A stretch of DNA of 64,000 bases from Mycobacterium sp. JS623. GTDB lineage: Bacteria; Actinomycetota; Actinomycetes; Mycobacteriales; Mycobacteriaceae. The notes beneath the pieces are model-generated. The model had not been told where the DNA came from, ran no database searches, and saw nothing but the letters and a program-made list of their open reading frames with translations. This document shows, piece by piece, positions 53,696 to 62,554 of this stretch (the first letter of the stretch is position 1; each line of letters begins with the position of its first letter). Made by a program: the position numbers and the translations under genes. The stretch lies in the NCBI RefSeq assembly GCF_000328565.1, contig NC_019966.1:6262001-6326000 (forward strand), in the 5' to 3' direction.

Positions 53696-54410
53696 GCGCG
53701 TCCAGGAAAGCAGAGATCCGGCCTCGCGTCTCGTCCGACTTCCAGACGGCCCGCACCCCGGCGTCCAGCTCGACGCCAGCGTCGATGGCGGCGCGGGCAT
53801 GCCGGTGTAGCTGCTCCTTCATCGCCGCATAGGCTGTGGCCGGGTGTTGGCCCAGCGCGCGGGCGACCTCGACGGCACGGGGTACCAGCTCGTCGGGCGC
53901 GACGACTTCGTCGATCCAACCACGGCCGGCCGCGATGCCGACGTCGACGTTGTCGGCCTGCAGGACCGCGCGTGTCACCGACGGGCCCATCGCGTATCGA
54001 CAAATCTCGAGCGCAGCGACCGGGAACGGCACGCCAACCGCCACCTCGCTCAGCCCAATCAGCCCCGACGACATGAGGCGGATGTCGGCGGCCATCGCCA
54101 ACACACAGCCGCCCGCGATCGCATGTCCGTTCACCGCCGCCACCACCGGCGCCGGGTGATCGAAGACCGTCAGGAACGCCTCCGACACCGCGGCGAGGAA
54201 CGTGTCGGTGTACTCCGGCGGCCCGTCGAGCAGCGCGCGCAGGTCGACGCCGGCCGAGAAGCACGCACCCGCCCCGGTGAGCACGATCGGTCCGTCGATG
54301 CTGCGGACCGTGGCAATCGCGTCTTCGACCAGGCCGAGATTGAAGGCGTTGACCGGCGGATGGTCGATGCGGACGGTAGTCACACCGTCGGCAAGTTGCA
54401 CGTCCATCAC
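53688..54410 (-). CDS. Enoyl-CoA hydratase/isomerase family protein
   Basis: A 240-residue crotonase-fold protein. The oxyanion-hole segments are LTGAGACFSAGVDLRALLDG and VAAVNGHAIAGGCVLAMAADIRLM. At the positions of the two catalytic glutamates of true hydratases the chain has GLSEVAVGVPFPVAAL, with only one Glu visible, so it could be an isomerase or a hydrolase in the family. Its neighbours give no pathway context. Confidence 0.87.
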   Translation of the reverse strand: MMDVQLADGVTTVRIDHPPVNAFNLGLVEDAIATVRSIDGPIVLTGAGACFSAGVDLRALLDGPPEYTDTFLAAVSEAFLTVFDHPAPVVAAVNGHAIAGGCVLAMAADIRLMSSGLIGLSEVAVGVPFPVAALEICRYAMGPSVTRAVLQADNVDVGIAAGRGWIDEVVAPDELVPRAVEVARALGQHPATAYAAMKEQLHRHARAAIDAGVELDAGVRAVWKSDETRGRISAFLDALK

Positions 54411-54416
54411 AGATGT

Positions 54417-55208
54417 CTACCTCAGCCGCGCCTTTGCGGCCTTCACCACCGCGGCTGCCTCGCGGCCGGCCTGCTTGCCTTTCTCGTAGGCATCCTCGGC
54501 GGCGGCCAACGCCTGTTCGGCATCGTTCAATCGCCTGCGGGCGTCGTCGCGGCGCAACCGAGCCGTCGCGAGATCGGACTGCAGCTCGGTGAGCGCCTCA
54601 TCCGCTTGGGCCTTCGCGTGTTCGGCTTCGGCCAACGCTGCCCGCTCACGGCGCTTGTCGTCGCGCTTCTCCTCGCTCTTCGGTAGTTCTGCAGGTTTTT
54701 CGCGCGTGGCCTCAGGCCTGCGTGTTGTCGTGAAAACCATTGCGGTATCGCCGAATTCACCGAAGCCGGACCAACGTTCGGCCTTGGTCAGTCGCCCGAG
54801 ACGAGCCGCGACATCCGGGTCTGCGATCGCGGCCTGCAGCGTGCCGACCACGTCGTCGCGTAGCGCGGCCGACGGGTCGGCGAATTCGGCTTCCTCGAAC
54901 GCTGCCCTGGCGACGTCGTCGACGAGTCGGCGCTGCTCCCGGGACAACTCGCGGATGCGGTCACCGTCCATCGCGGTGTGGGCGTCCTTCAGTCGCTCGC
55001 CCAGCCCGGCAAGGCGCGTCCGTATCTCCAGGTCCCGGATGGCGACGCGGTTGACGACCCACGCCGCGGTCGTCGGCTTGCGCGCGGCAGAGATCTGTTT
55101 GGCCGAATCGGCATCGCCTCGTTGTTTGGCCGCCACGGCGAGCTTGGTGCGCAGTGCGGTGAACTCCTCCGGCTTGACCTCGTACAGCTCGTCGAGTGCG
55201 TCGGTCAT
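54417..55208 (-). CDS. Hypothetical coiled-coil protein
   Basis: About 263 residues, soluble, highly charged. An N-terminal globular part begins ALDELYEVKPEEFTALRTKL; from about residue 165 to the end it is Ala/Glu/Arg/Lys-rich and predicts a long coiled coil (ALAEAEHAKAQADEALTELQ). Two in-frame ATGs (55208 and 55217) have GGGAG or AGGGGA close by. A conserved mycobacterial protein of unknown function; it precedes the enoyl-CoA hydratase gene by seven bases. Confidence 0.75.
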   Translation of the reverse strand: MTDALDELYEVKPEEFTALRTKLAVAAKQRGDADSAKQISAARKPTTAAWVVNRVAIRDLEIRTRLAGLGERLKDAHTAMDGDRIRELSREQRRLVDDVARAAFEEAEFADPSAALRDDVVGTLQAAIADPDVAARLGRLTKAERWSGFGEFGDTAMVFTTTRRPEATREKPAELPKSEEKRDDKRRERAALAEAEHAKAQADEALTELQSDLATARLRRDDARRRLNDAEQALAAAEDAYEKGKQAGREAAAVVKAAKARLR

Positions 55209-55399
55209 GACTCCCATGATCCCCTGAGGTCAACGCCGGGCCCGGCTATCAACTGCGGCGACCATGCCGGAGGCGGTGACCAGGCCGCCATACGGCACCG
55301 CATACAGGTGGGTGCTCAACACCGCCAGCGGGTGGGCACCACGCGCAATGCCGCGATGACCACTATGACCAGAGCAACAGGCACGATTCCTCTTGCCCG

Positions 55400-57328
55400 A
55401 TGCCTGCGAGTGCAACTATGGCATCCGTGGACACTCGGCAGGCGCTGCGCCCGGCGATCGTGATCGGTGCACTCGGTGTCGTGTTCGGAGACATCGGCAC
55501 CAGCCCGATCTACACCCTTGCGACCGTGTTCAACCCCGGCGACCCTCATCCGGTGCCGATCTCGACCGGCAATGTGTACGGCGTCGTCTCGACGATCTTC
55601 TGGTCGGTGATGATCATCGTCACGCTGACCTACATCGCTCTGGTGATGCGAGCCGACAACGACGGCGAAGGCGGGATCATGGCGCTGATCGCGCTGCTAC
55701 GCCGCTGGACCGCCAGACGTGGCCACCGCGCCGCGACGTTCCTGGCCGGTCTAGGACTTTTCGGCGCCGCACTGTTCTTCGGCGACAGCATGATCACACC
55801 GGCGATCTCGGTGTTGTCGGCCGTCGAGGGCCTCAAGGTCATCAGTCCGGACTTCGACGATTTCGTCGTGCCGATCACGGCAGTGATCATCGTGGCGCTG
55901 TTCTCAGTCCAGCGGCACGGCACCGCGGCGGTCGGGCGATTCTTCGGCCCGGTGATGATCGTTTGGTTCGTGGCGATCGGTGCCTGCGGAATCGTCGGGA
56001 TCGTCGGGCATCCCGAGATCCTGAAGGCGCTCTCCCCCACTTACGCCCTGACGTTCTTGTTGGGGCACTTCCACATTGCGTTCTTCTCGCTCGCAGCCAT
56101 CGTGCTGTCCGTCACCGGGGCCGAGGCGCTGTACGCCGACATGGGGCACTTCGGCCGTAAAGCCATCACGTACGGCTGGCTCGGGCTCGTGCTGCCTGCC
56201 CTTACGTTGAGCTACTTCGGCCAGGGGGCACTGGTGCTCGCCGATGAGTCAAACGTAAGCGCGCCGTTCTTCTTACTCATTCCGGAACGTGCCCGGATTC
56301 CCATGATCCTGGTGGCAACAGCCGCGACGGTCATAGCGTCGCAGGCGGTGATAACCGGCGCGTACTCGGTTGCGTCGCAAGCGGCTCGGCTCGGCTACCT
56401 GCCGCGGCTGCGGATCGAGCACACCTCGGCATCGGCAATCGGCCAGATCTACGTGCCGTGGATCAACGGGATGCTGACGGTCGCGGTGCTGATCCTGGTC
56501 TTCGCGTTCCGCAGCTCGGCCGCCCTGGGGTACGCATACGGCATGGCGGTGACGGGAACGATCACCATCACCACAACGCTGTTCTTCTACTACGCGCGCA
56601 CCCGGTGGGGATGGCCGCTTTGGGTCGTGCTGAGCGTCGGGGCCTTCCTGTTGGTCGTAGATCTTATGTTCTTCGCGGCGAACCTGACCAAGATCGTGCA
56701 CGGCGCCTGGCTGCCACTGCTTATCGGCGTCGTCGCGTTCACGGTGATGACGACGTGGGAAAAGGGCCGCGAAATCGTTACGCGCGCAAGGGAAAAGGCC
56801 GAGGGTCCGCTGCGCGAGTTCGTCGACGGTCTACGGCATTGCGAGCCGCCGCTGGTGCGAATGGCCGGCACCGCGGTGTTTCTCAACCGCGGTAAGGAAA
56901 CCGCGCCGCTTGCGATGCGGGCCAACGTCGAACACAACCGGGTACTGCACCGGCATGTGGTCGTGATGTCGATCGACACGGTGCCCGTTCCCCGGATGCC
57001 CGACGATGAGCGGATTACCATCGACGAACTCGGGTACAAGCGAGACGGCATCATCCACGTCAAAGCGTGCTACGGCTACATGGAACGGCCGGATATCCCT
57101 GCGGCGCTGCGGTTGCTCGATCCCGCGCACACCGAGGGGCACATCGACGTCGACACGGCGTCCTACTTCCTGTCGAAGCTGGAGCTGACGGCGGGCAGTG
57201 AACCCACGATGTCGCCTTGGCGCAAGCGGCTTTTCATCGCGACGTCCTACATCACCGCCGACGCCGCCGCCTACTTCAAACTGCCGCTGGACCGCACGGT
57301 CATCATCGGTTCGCGGATCGAGGTCTGA
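55400..57328 (+). CDS. kup: Low-affinity potassium transport system protein Kup
   Basis: A 642-residue KUP-family K+ importer with about twelve helices and a soluble C-terminal domain from about residue 450. The N-terminus has the family motifs GVVFGDIGTSPIYTLATVF and DNDGEGGIMALIALLRR. It takes up potassium with protons. ATG 55421 (seven codons on) is an alternative start. M. tuberculosis lacks Kup while M. smegmatis-type species have it. Convergent with the next gene, three bases apart. Confidence 0.94.
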   Translation: MPASATMASVDTRQALRPAIVIGALGVVFGDIGTSPIYTLATVFNPGDPHPVPISTGNVYGVVSTIFWSVMIIVTLTYIALVMRADNDGEGGIMALIALLRRWTARRGHRAATFLAGLGLFGAALFFGDSMITPAISVLSAVEGLKVISPDFDDFVVPITAVIIVALFSVQRHGTAAVGRFFGPVMIVWFVAIGACGIVGIVGHPEILKALSPTYALTFLLGHFHIAFFSLAAIVLSVTGAEALYADMGHFGRKAITYGWLGLVLPALTLSYFGQGALVLADESNVSAPFFLLIPERARIPMILVATAATVIASQAVITGAYSVASQAARLGYLPRLRIEHTSASAIGQIYVPWINGMLTVAVLILVFAFRSSAALGYAYGMAVTGTITITTTLFFYYARTRWGWPLWVVLSVGAFLLVVDLMFFAANLTKIVHGAWLPLLIGVVAFTVMTTWEKGREIVTRAREKAEGPLREFVDGLRHCEPPLVRMAGTAVFLNRGKETAPLAMRANVEHNRVLHRHVVVMSIDTVPVPRMPDDERITIDELGYKRDGIIHVKACYGYMERPDIPAALRLLDPAHTEGHIDVDTASYFLSKLELTAGSEPTMSPWRKRLFIATSYITADAAAYFKLPLDRTVIIGSRIEV

Positions 57329-57331
57329 GCC

Positions 57332-57625
57332 TCAGCCGTCGTCTTTGCCCTCTTCGTCTTTGTCCTCTTCGTCTTTGTCTTCGTCCTTGGCTTTGGCCTT
57401 GGCTTCTTTGTCTTCATCCCTGGCGTCTTTGCCGTCGTCGTCCTTCTTTTCTTTCTTGTCTTTCGCGCTCTTGCCGAGCTCGATCGTCGCCCAGTGGCCC
57501 GGGGAGACCAGCACCGACCAGTCCCCGTCTCCGCGGCCCAACTTGAGAACACCGTCGTCGACCTCCCACTTGGTGTCGTCGTCGTAGGTGTCTTCTTGTC
57601 CGTCGATGTATGTGAGTTTGAACGC
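57332..57625 (-). CDS. Small acidic/basic Lys-Asp-Glu repeat protein
   Basis: About 97 residues. The first half is a small beta-rich fold (FKLTYIDGQEDTYDDDTKWEV, LVSPGHWATIELG); the second half is almost only K, D, E, A with a recurring KDEDKDEE pattern, coded by near-repeats at 57335-57450. Start ATG 57625; GTG/ATG codons upstream lack a ribosome site. The repeats could vary in copy number by slippage. Function unknown. Confidence 0.65.
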   Translation of the reverse strand, partial: AFKLTYIDGQEDTYDDDTKWEVDDGVLKLGRGDGDWSVLVSPGHWATIELGKSAKDKKEKKDDDGKDARDEDKEAKAKAKDEDKDEEDKDEEGKDDG

Positions 57626-57656
57626 CATGCTGACGGATACCCACATTCGCGCCTGC

Positions 57657-58373
57657 TCAGCCCAATGGCGACAAACCGGCAGCGCTCAGGGTGTATGCGC
57701 GGTGTTCGCGCGGCCCTGCAGTGGCGAGTTCCAACACGGACTTCCCGACCTGCTCGGCGGTCAGCGCCGGCGGAAGGGACTGCACGAACTCCTCGACGTC
57801 GACGCCTTGGCGCTCGGCGTATGCCGCCACCGCCTTGGCGCCCAGCTCAGTGGTGGGTGTCAACGTGGGCAGCACCGAGATGAAGTCGATACCGAGGCCG
57901 GCTTGCTGCGACTCCAGTGCGGCGTAGTTGGCGATGAACCTGACGGTGGCCTTGGCTCCGGCATAGCCCCCACTGAGCGGCGAACCGTTGATGGCCGCTC
58001 CGCTGGAGACCGCGATTACGGTGCTGCCCGGCGCCAGCGGCCGCAGCAGCGCTTCCCGGATCCAATGAAATGCTTGGGCCACATCGACATTCCAGTTCTG
58101 GCTGAAGGACTCCCAGGTCTGCTGGTGCAGTGGGCTCATCTGTGGCGCCGCTCCCGCGCAGAGCACGACCGTGCGGGGCTGGTACTCGTCGATGAGCCGG
58201 TGTGCGGTTGCGGGGTCGGCGGCATCGGCGATGACGGTGCCACCGCTGCGGGCGACGCCGATGACGTCGGCTCCTGCCGCAGTGAATGCCTCGGCAATGC
58301 CGCGGCCGAATCCTCGGCTGGCGCCGGTCACGATCGCGGTGGAACCGGCCAGGGTGTTGTTGGGTTGATTCAT
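57657..58373 (-). CDS. Short-chain dehydrogenase/reductase (SDR)
   Basis: A 238-residue Rossmann enzyme. Cofactor motif TGASRGFGRGIAEAF is near residue 15, the NAG-like strand is LCAGAAPQMS, and the Ser/Tyr-x3-Lys active site is VSSGAAINGSPLSGGYAGAKA near 145. Co-factor choice and substrate are unknown. It is divergent from the SigG-like sigma factor, so it may be one of its targets. Confidence 0.88.
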   Translation of the reverse strand: MNQPNNTLAGSTAIVTGASRGFGRGIAEAFTAAGADVIGVARSGGTVIADAADPATAHRLIDEYQPRTVVLCAGAAPQMSPLHQQTWESFSQNWNVDVAQAFHWIREALLRPLAPGSTVIAVSSGAAINGSPLSGGYAGAKATVRFIANYAALESQQAGLGIDFISVLPTLTPTTELGAKAVAAYAERQGVDVEEFVQSLPPALTAEQVGKSVLELATAGPREHRAYTLSAAGLSPLG

Positions 58374-58480
58374 ATCAAGTCAGATGCACAGCAGCCGATG
58401 GATTCATCGGGTGCTGGTCGATGAGTTCCCGTCACCGGGCGTATCTGTATTGAGTAGACGCGATTGGTAGGAGGACCGAC

Positions 58481-59428
58481 GTGCCGGCTCAGCAGGAGTT
58501 CATCGAACAGGCAGCGCCGTTTCGCGCCGAGTTGATTGCGCATTGTTACCGCATGCTGGGTTCGGTGCAGGACGCCGAGGACCTGGTGCAGGAAACGTAC
58601 TTGCGCGGCTGGCGCGGTTACGAGGCGTTCGAGGAACGCGCGGCCCTACGGACCTGGCTGTACCGCATTGCGACCACCGCGTGCCTGCGGGCGCTGCAGA
58701 ACCGCGCGCGGCGGGTGTTGCCCGCCGGACTCGGCGCGGGTTCCGTTGATCCCGAGGTGGACATCGACGCGAGCAAGGCCGGGTTTCCCTGGCTCGAGCC
58801 GATTCCGGACACGTTCACACCCGAGGCCGCGGTGACCGCGCGGCAGAGCATTCGGCTGGCGATCGTGACGGCGATGCAGGAGCTGCCTGCTCGCCAGCGG
58901 GCGGTGCTGATCCTGCGCGATGTGGTCCAGTTCAGTGCGGCGGAGGTGGCCGAACTGCTGGAGACCACGCCCGCCGCGGTCAACAGCGCGCTGCAGCGGG
59001 CGCGGGCCCATCTCGCCGAAGTCGCGCCAAGCGACGACGACGTCATCGAACCCGAAGACCGGGAGCTGCTCGCACTTGTCGAACGCTATTGCGCGGCGTT
59101 CGAAAACGGCGACATGGCCGCCTTGACCGCGCTGCTGCGGGCCGACGTCAAGCTTGAGATGCCGCCGTTCGCCGTCTGGTTCACCGGCCGTGACGCGGTG
59201 ACGCGATTCCTCTCGGCGCGTGCGTTCGCAGAACCCGACGCTGTGTTGATGGTGCCAACATCCGCCAATGGCCAACCGGCGGTTGCCGATTACCGCCGCG
59301 ATGCCGGGGGCGTGTTGCAGGCCCACGCGATACATGTGCTCACTCCTGGCGAGGACGGAATTGCCGCGATCACCGTGTTTCTCGACCCGGACCTGTTTTC
59401 CGTGTTCGGTCTGCCCTCAAGTCGATGA
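58481..59428 (+). CDS. ECF sigma factor with C-terminal SnoaL-like domain (SigG type)
   Basis: A 315-residue sigma factor: region 2 about residues 10-75 (MLGSVQDAEDLVQETYLRGW), region 4 about 125-185 (LPARQRAVLILRDVVQFSAAEVAELL), then a SnoaL/NTF2-like domain about 200-310 (ALVERYCAAFENGDMAALTALL). Such sigma factors usually lack a separate anti-sigma gene and sense through their C-terminal domain. AGGAGGAC lies ahead of the GTG. It resembles M. tuberculosis SigG. Its 3' end overlaps gtrA by 12 bases. Confidence 0.88.
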   Translation: MPAQQEFIEQAAPFRAELIAHCYRMLGSVQDAEDLVQETYLRGWRGYEAFEERAALRTWLYRIATTACLRALQNRARRVLPAGLGAGSVDPEVDIDASKAGFPWLEPIPDTFTPEAAVTARQSIRLAIVTAMQELPARQRAVLILRDVVQFSAAEVAELLETTPAAVNSALQRARAHLAEVAPSDDDVIEPEDRELLALVERYCAAFENGDMAALTALLRADVKLEMPPFAVWFTGRDAVTRFLSARAFAEPDAVLMVPTSANGQPAVADYRRDAGGVLQAHAIHVLTPGEDGIAAITVFLDPDLFSVFGLPSSR

Positions 59429-59896
59429 GGGTCGAAACACCACCCAGCGCATCGCGCTGTACATGTAGACCGCCTCGCAGACCCCAGCCACAATCCGCGC
59501 GACGTGATACTCGACGCCGAGCGCTGCCAGGGCACTGGAAACACCGAGGATGAACGCCAGGTAGTTCACCGCGACCACGATGATGTACACCGCCAACTGA
59601 GGGCCAACCGCGCCGTGTGAGCGGAAATTCAACACGCGGTTGAGGATGTAGCTCAGCGTGAACGCGCACACGTAGGCCGCCGTCACCGCGACGGGAAGCG
59701 CGACGCCCAGCGCGCCATGGAGCACGGTGAGTAGCACCAGATCGACGCCGAACGTGAAGCCGTTGAGTACGACGAAGCCCAGAAATGTCGGTGCCACAAG
59801 AGAATTCAGGCCCAACGGCAGGCGCGTGACCACGCTTTCGGATAGCCGGTGAAAGCGGTCGACCGGTCGCGGGGACACATCCGGCTGCACGCTCAT
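59417..59896 (-). CDS. GtrA family membrane protein
   Basis: A 159-residue protein with four membrane helices and the GtrA pattern FVVLNGFTFGVDLVLL near the N-terminus and CAFTLSYILNRVLNFRS in the middle. GtrA-like proteins assist transfer of lipid-linked sugars across the membrane. Start ATG 59896 gives MSVQPDVSP; a longer frame to 59944 has no better ribosome site. The convergent sigma gene overlaps its 3' end. Confidence 0.85.
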   Translation of the reverse strand: MSVQPDVSPRPVDRFHRLSESVVTRLPLGLNSLVAPTFLGFVVLNGFTFGVDLVLLTVLHGALGVALPVAVTAAYVCAFTLSYILNRVLNFRSHGAVGPQLAVYIIVVAVNYLAFILGVSSALAALGVEYHVARIVAGVCEAVYMYSAMRWVVFRPSST

Positions 59897-59947
59897 GAAG
59901 CCACGCTGGCACGGGCAAATGGCCAACCGCTGAGCGGCAGGCAAACG

Positions 59948-60811
59948 TCAGGTGATACCGAACTGCCCGAGCAGATCGGTTGTCCGCCACCCGATCAGGA
60001 GGGCGAACACCGCCAGCAATGCGACCGTGGCGGAAACCTGGACAAGCGTTCGGCGCTCGCGGGGTGCATACGCGTAGCCGGCCGCGACCGCCGCTCCGGT
60101 GACCAGGCCCCCGATGTGGCCCTGCCAGCTGATCTGCTGCCCGCCGAGCGCCGGGATCACGAACGTGAAAGCCAGGTTCAACACGATGAGCCCGACCACC
60201 CACTGCACGTTGAGATTGAGCCGCTTGCCGATCACAAACGCCGCTCCGAAGAGTCCGAACACCGCGCCCGACGCGCCTGCGGTCGCCGCGTTCAGCGGCG
60301 AGAGCAGATAGACCAGCACGGAGCCGCCCAGCGCGCTCATCGCGTAGAGCGCGCTGAAACGCAGTCGGCCCAGCCAGCTCTCCAGCGATGGACCCATGAT
60401 GTAGAGCGCGTACATGTTGAACAGCAGGTGCGCGATGCCGTAGTGCAGGAAGGCAGACGTCACCAGCCGGTACCAGTCGCCGGTCGCGACGGACGGCGAG
60501 CGCAGCACGAGGTCGCTCTGCAGATTCGGCGAAACGGTTTGCAGAACAAACATCACCACGTTGATCGCGATCAGCGTGTAGGTGATGACGGGCGTCGGGG
60601 TCTTTGTCTGCCGCGCGCCGGCCGCGGTCTGCGGCTGGCGCACCGTCTTCGCGCCCTCGTGCACGCACTCCTCGCACTGGTGACCGACCGCGGCGTCACG
60701 CATGCATTCCGGGCAGATGGGTCGGTGACATCGCACGCACGTGACGTATGTCGCGCGATCGGGGTGCCGATAACAGGTGGGCGCCGCCTGCGGTGTGGCC
60801 GGATAGTTCAC
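59948..60811 (-). CDS. Rhomboid family intramembrane serine protease with N-terminal zinc ribbon
   Basis: A 287-residue protein. The N-terminus has a B-box/zinc-binding segment (CYRHPDRATYVTCVRCHRPI, CPECMRDAAVGHQCEEC). Six helices follow with HLLFNMYALYIMG, the nucleophile Ser in GASGAVFGLFG, and the catalytic His in ISWQGHIGGLVTG. It cleaves substrates within the membrane. GTG 60811 overlaps the preceding VOC stop as GTGA, so the two are coupled. Confidence 0.9.
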   Translation of the reverse strand: MNYPATPQAAPTCYRHPDRATYVTCVRCHRPICPECMRDAAVGHQCEECVHEGAKTVRQPQTAAGARQTKTPTPVITYTLIAINVVMFVLQTVSPNLQSDLVLRSPSVATGDWYRLVTSAFLHYGIAHLLFNMYALYIMGPSLESWLGRLRFSALYAMSALGGSVLVYLLSPLNAATAGASGAVFGLFGAAFVIGKRLNLNVQWVVGLIVLNLAFTFVIPALGGQQISWQGHIGGLVTGAAVAAGYAYAPRERRTLVQVSATVALLAVFALLIGWRTTDLLGQFGIT

Positions 60812-61212
60812 AACGTTCCGAACAATTCGATCCAGTTGCCGTCGGGGTCGGCGACGAACATCCACCCCATGCCTGGCACCGGAGCGAACTCCGTCACGGG
60901 CTCGACGATCTCGTATTCGGAGCCCTCGAACTCCTTGGCCACAGTGCGCAGGTTTTGCACCCCGATGGTGAAGTAGCGGACGCCCGCTTGCGCGCGGCCA
61001 CCGCCGGGAGCGGCGGGTGCCGGCGGCGGGTCATACGTCACGAGTTTCACTACGCCGTTGCCCAGCGAGTACCGACGCTGCGAACCGCCGGGGAACTCCA
61101 CCTCGCCCTGAAGGTCCAACCCGAGGAACCCCTCGTAGAAGGCGACCATCGCGTCAAGGTTGGTCGTCACAAGGCCGACTTCGATGCCGGGGGTCAACAG
61201 GTCGAATCGCAC
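60808..61212 (-). CDS. VOC (glyoxalase/bleomycin-resistance-like) protein
   Basis: A 134-residue vicinal-oxygen-chelate protein: EVGLVTTNLDAMVAFYEGFLGL begins the first beta-alpha-beta3 unit and GMGWMFVADPDGNWIELFG ends the second, with the Glu metal ligand. GTG 61212 is supported by a leaderless promoter; its stop overlaps the rhomboid gene. Substrate unknown. Confidence 0.87.
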   Translation of the reverse strand: MRFDLLTPGIEVGLVTTNLDAMVAFYEGFLGLDLQGEVEFPGGSQRRYSLGNGVVKLVTYDPPPAPAAPGGGRAQAGVRYFTIGVQNLRTVAKEFEGSEYEIVEPVTEFAPVPGMGWMFVADPDGNWIELFGTL

Positions 61213-61625
61213 AGCCCCGAGACTACCTATCCAGCAGATTGATCCCGGGGGTCGAAGTTCACGGCGGCGGTCGAGATCCCCTCCGAGATGTCGCTGGTCG
61301 CTGTCGGTTGCCGTTCGGCAACGCACCTACTGCTCGACTCCCCACACCAGGCCCGTCGAATAACAATTCGGTCACTATGCAAATCACGATCAATTAAGAC
61401 GTTGCGGCAAATTTTGAGAGTTTTCAAGATCTCCGGCCCGATCTGTTCGATGGCTTATCGAAATCGGGGCATATTGCGGGCTATCTCACGCCGAATTGCT
61501 GTAACGCACTTCGGCGCGGCCGAATGGCCGTCGCTGCGCGAATTTGCCCGGTTCGAGTTCCGCTACCTTGGTTTTCAGGGACGGGGAAAACAGCGACAAA
61601 TCGCAATTCGAAGGAAGAAATGATC
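61213..61625. other. 413-bp intergenic region, relatively AT-rich
   Basis: It separates the divergent VOC and hemophore-like genes. Apart from the VOC -10 element I see no gene. It is clearly richer in A and T than its surroundings from about 61350 to 61500 and between 61560 and 61620. It could hold a long 5' leader, a regulatory site or a small RNA for the hemophore-like gene, which has a Shine-Dalgarno sequence (AAGGAAG at 61611-61617). Confidence 0.4.
61220..61225 (-). promoter_or_regulatory. Leaderless -10 element before the VOC-rhomboid pair
   Basis: On the minus strand TAGTCT ends seven bases before the GTG at 61212. Confidence 0.45.
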
Positions 61626-62024
61626 ATGAAATTCAGTGGTATCACTGCGCGCCGGGGCATCGCCGGTGTCGCTGCCGGCTGCGTGCTCGGGGGCGTAGCT
61701 GCAGCAACCATCACCGCGCCGACCGCAGCGGCGGCGCCCGATTGCTCGGCGGCCGGGGTGTCCAACGTCGTCAGCACGACGTTGGGCTCGGCACGCGCCT
61801 ACCTGAACGCTCACCCGAGCGCCAATCAGGCCGTCGGGGCCGCGTTCAGCCAGCCGCGCGACCAGGCGTCGTCGACCCTGCGCGGCTACTTCACCGCCAA
61901 CCCGCAGGAGTACTACGACCTGAAGGGCATCCTGGCGCCGATCGGTGACACCGAGCGTCAGTGCAACGTGTCGGTGTTGCCTCCGGAGTTGGCATCGGCC
62001 TACGGCGAGTTCATGGCCGGGTAG
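61626..62024 (+). CDS. Secreted hemophore-like protein
   Basis: A 132-residue exported protein. The signal peptide contains RRGIAGVAAGCVLGGVAAA and is cleaved near TAAAAPD. The mature part is helical with one Cys at each end (DCSAAGVSN, ERQCNVSVLP) and PRDQASSTLRGYFTANPQEY, the pattern of the mycobacterial hemophore-related (Rv0203-like) family; heme binding is expected, not shown. ATG 61626 has a well-spaced Shine-Dalgarno sequence; ATG 61620 is two codons upstream. Followed by a strong terminator. Confidence 0.83.
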   Translation: MKFSGITARRGIAGVAAGCVLGGVAAATITAPTAAAAPDCSAAGVSNVVSTTLGSARAYLNAHPSANQAVGAAFSQPRDQASSTLRGYFTANPQEYYDLKGILAPIGDTERQCNVSVLPPELASAYGEFMAG

Positions 62025-62038
62025 ATCCACGCGCGAAG

Positions 62039-62076
62039 ACCGCCCGCTGCAGCCCACGCTGTAGCGGGCGGTTTTC
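62039..62076 (+). terminator. Intrinsic terminator after the hemophore-like gene
   Basis: A 15-bp stem (62039-62053 with 62058-62072, one G-T pair) with loop CCAC, followed by TTTTC. It sits 15 bases after the stop codon and is the clearest intrinsic terminator in the window. Confidence 0.85.
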
Positions 62077-62095
62077 GTTAGCACGGCTTAGCGCC

Positions 62096-62101
62096 TACTC
62101 T
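62096..62101 (+). promoter_or_regulatory. Leaderless -10 element before the small secreted protein at 62108
   Basis: TACTCT ends six bases before the ATG at 62108, just after the terminator. Confidence 0.5.
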
Positions 62102-62107
62102 GGTCGG

Positions 62108-62554
62108 ATGAGGTCGACACGCACAACTGCGGCCGCGGGGATCGTTCTCCTCGGCTGGGCCGCGTCCCCCGCGATTGCCTCGGCTGATCCCGCTCCTGCG
62201 CCGCCGCCAGGGCCCAAGACGACGATCGACGGCGACGGCACCTACGCGGTCGGCAAGGACATTCAGCCGGGCACGTACAGCTCGGCAGGCCCGGTCGGCG
62301 ACGGCGCCTGCTACTGGAAGCGCACCAGCGGGACGACCATCGTCGACAACGCGCTGTCGAAGAAGGCGCAGATTGTTCAGATCGACGCGACCGACACGTC
62401 GTTCACCACCAACGAATGCCAGGCCTGGCAGCTGACCGACGCGCCCGTGCCCCAGTCGGGGCCAGGTGACCTGATGGGCGCGCTGGGCCAGCTCGGGCAG
62501 ATCATCGCCCGCAATCCCGGCGGTGCGCCCCCGCCCGCCAATCCCGGCGGTTAG
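62108..62554 (+). CDS. Small secreted protein (hypothetical)
   Basis: A 148-residue exported protein. Signal peptide with cleavage near AIASADPAP, a Pro/Ala stretch, then a beta-rich domain GDGTYAVGKDIQPGTYSSAG and CYWKRTSGTTIVDNAL with one Cys pair (ACYWK, NECQAW). The C-terminus is Gly/Pro/Ala-rich. The GxYxVGxDIxPGxY pattern is common in exported actinobacterial proteins of unknown role. It overlaps the next gene, convergent, by four bases. Confidence 0.8.
   Translation: MRSTRTTAAAGIVLLGWAASPAIASADPAPAPPPGPKTTIDGDGTYAVGKDIQPGTYSSAGPVGDGACYWKRTSGTTIVDNALSKKAQIVQIDATDTSFTTNECQAWQLTDAPVPQSGPGDLMGALGQLGQIIARNPGGAPPPANPGG

Noticed and set aside
55230..55399. Possible small minus-strand gene between the coiled-coil gene and kup
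   Set aside because: Two short hydrophobic frames exist but they are in different frames without starts; could be a remnant, but I cannot support it.
59370..60677. Minus-strand open frame spanning the GtrA and rhomboid genes
   Set aside because: Both genes are recognisable in other minus-strand frames; this frame is a shadow.
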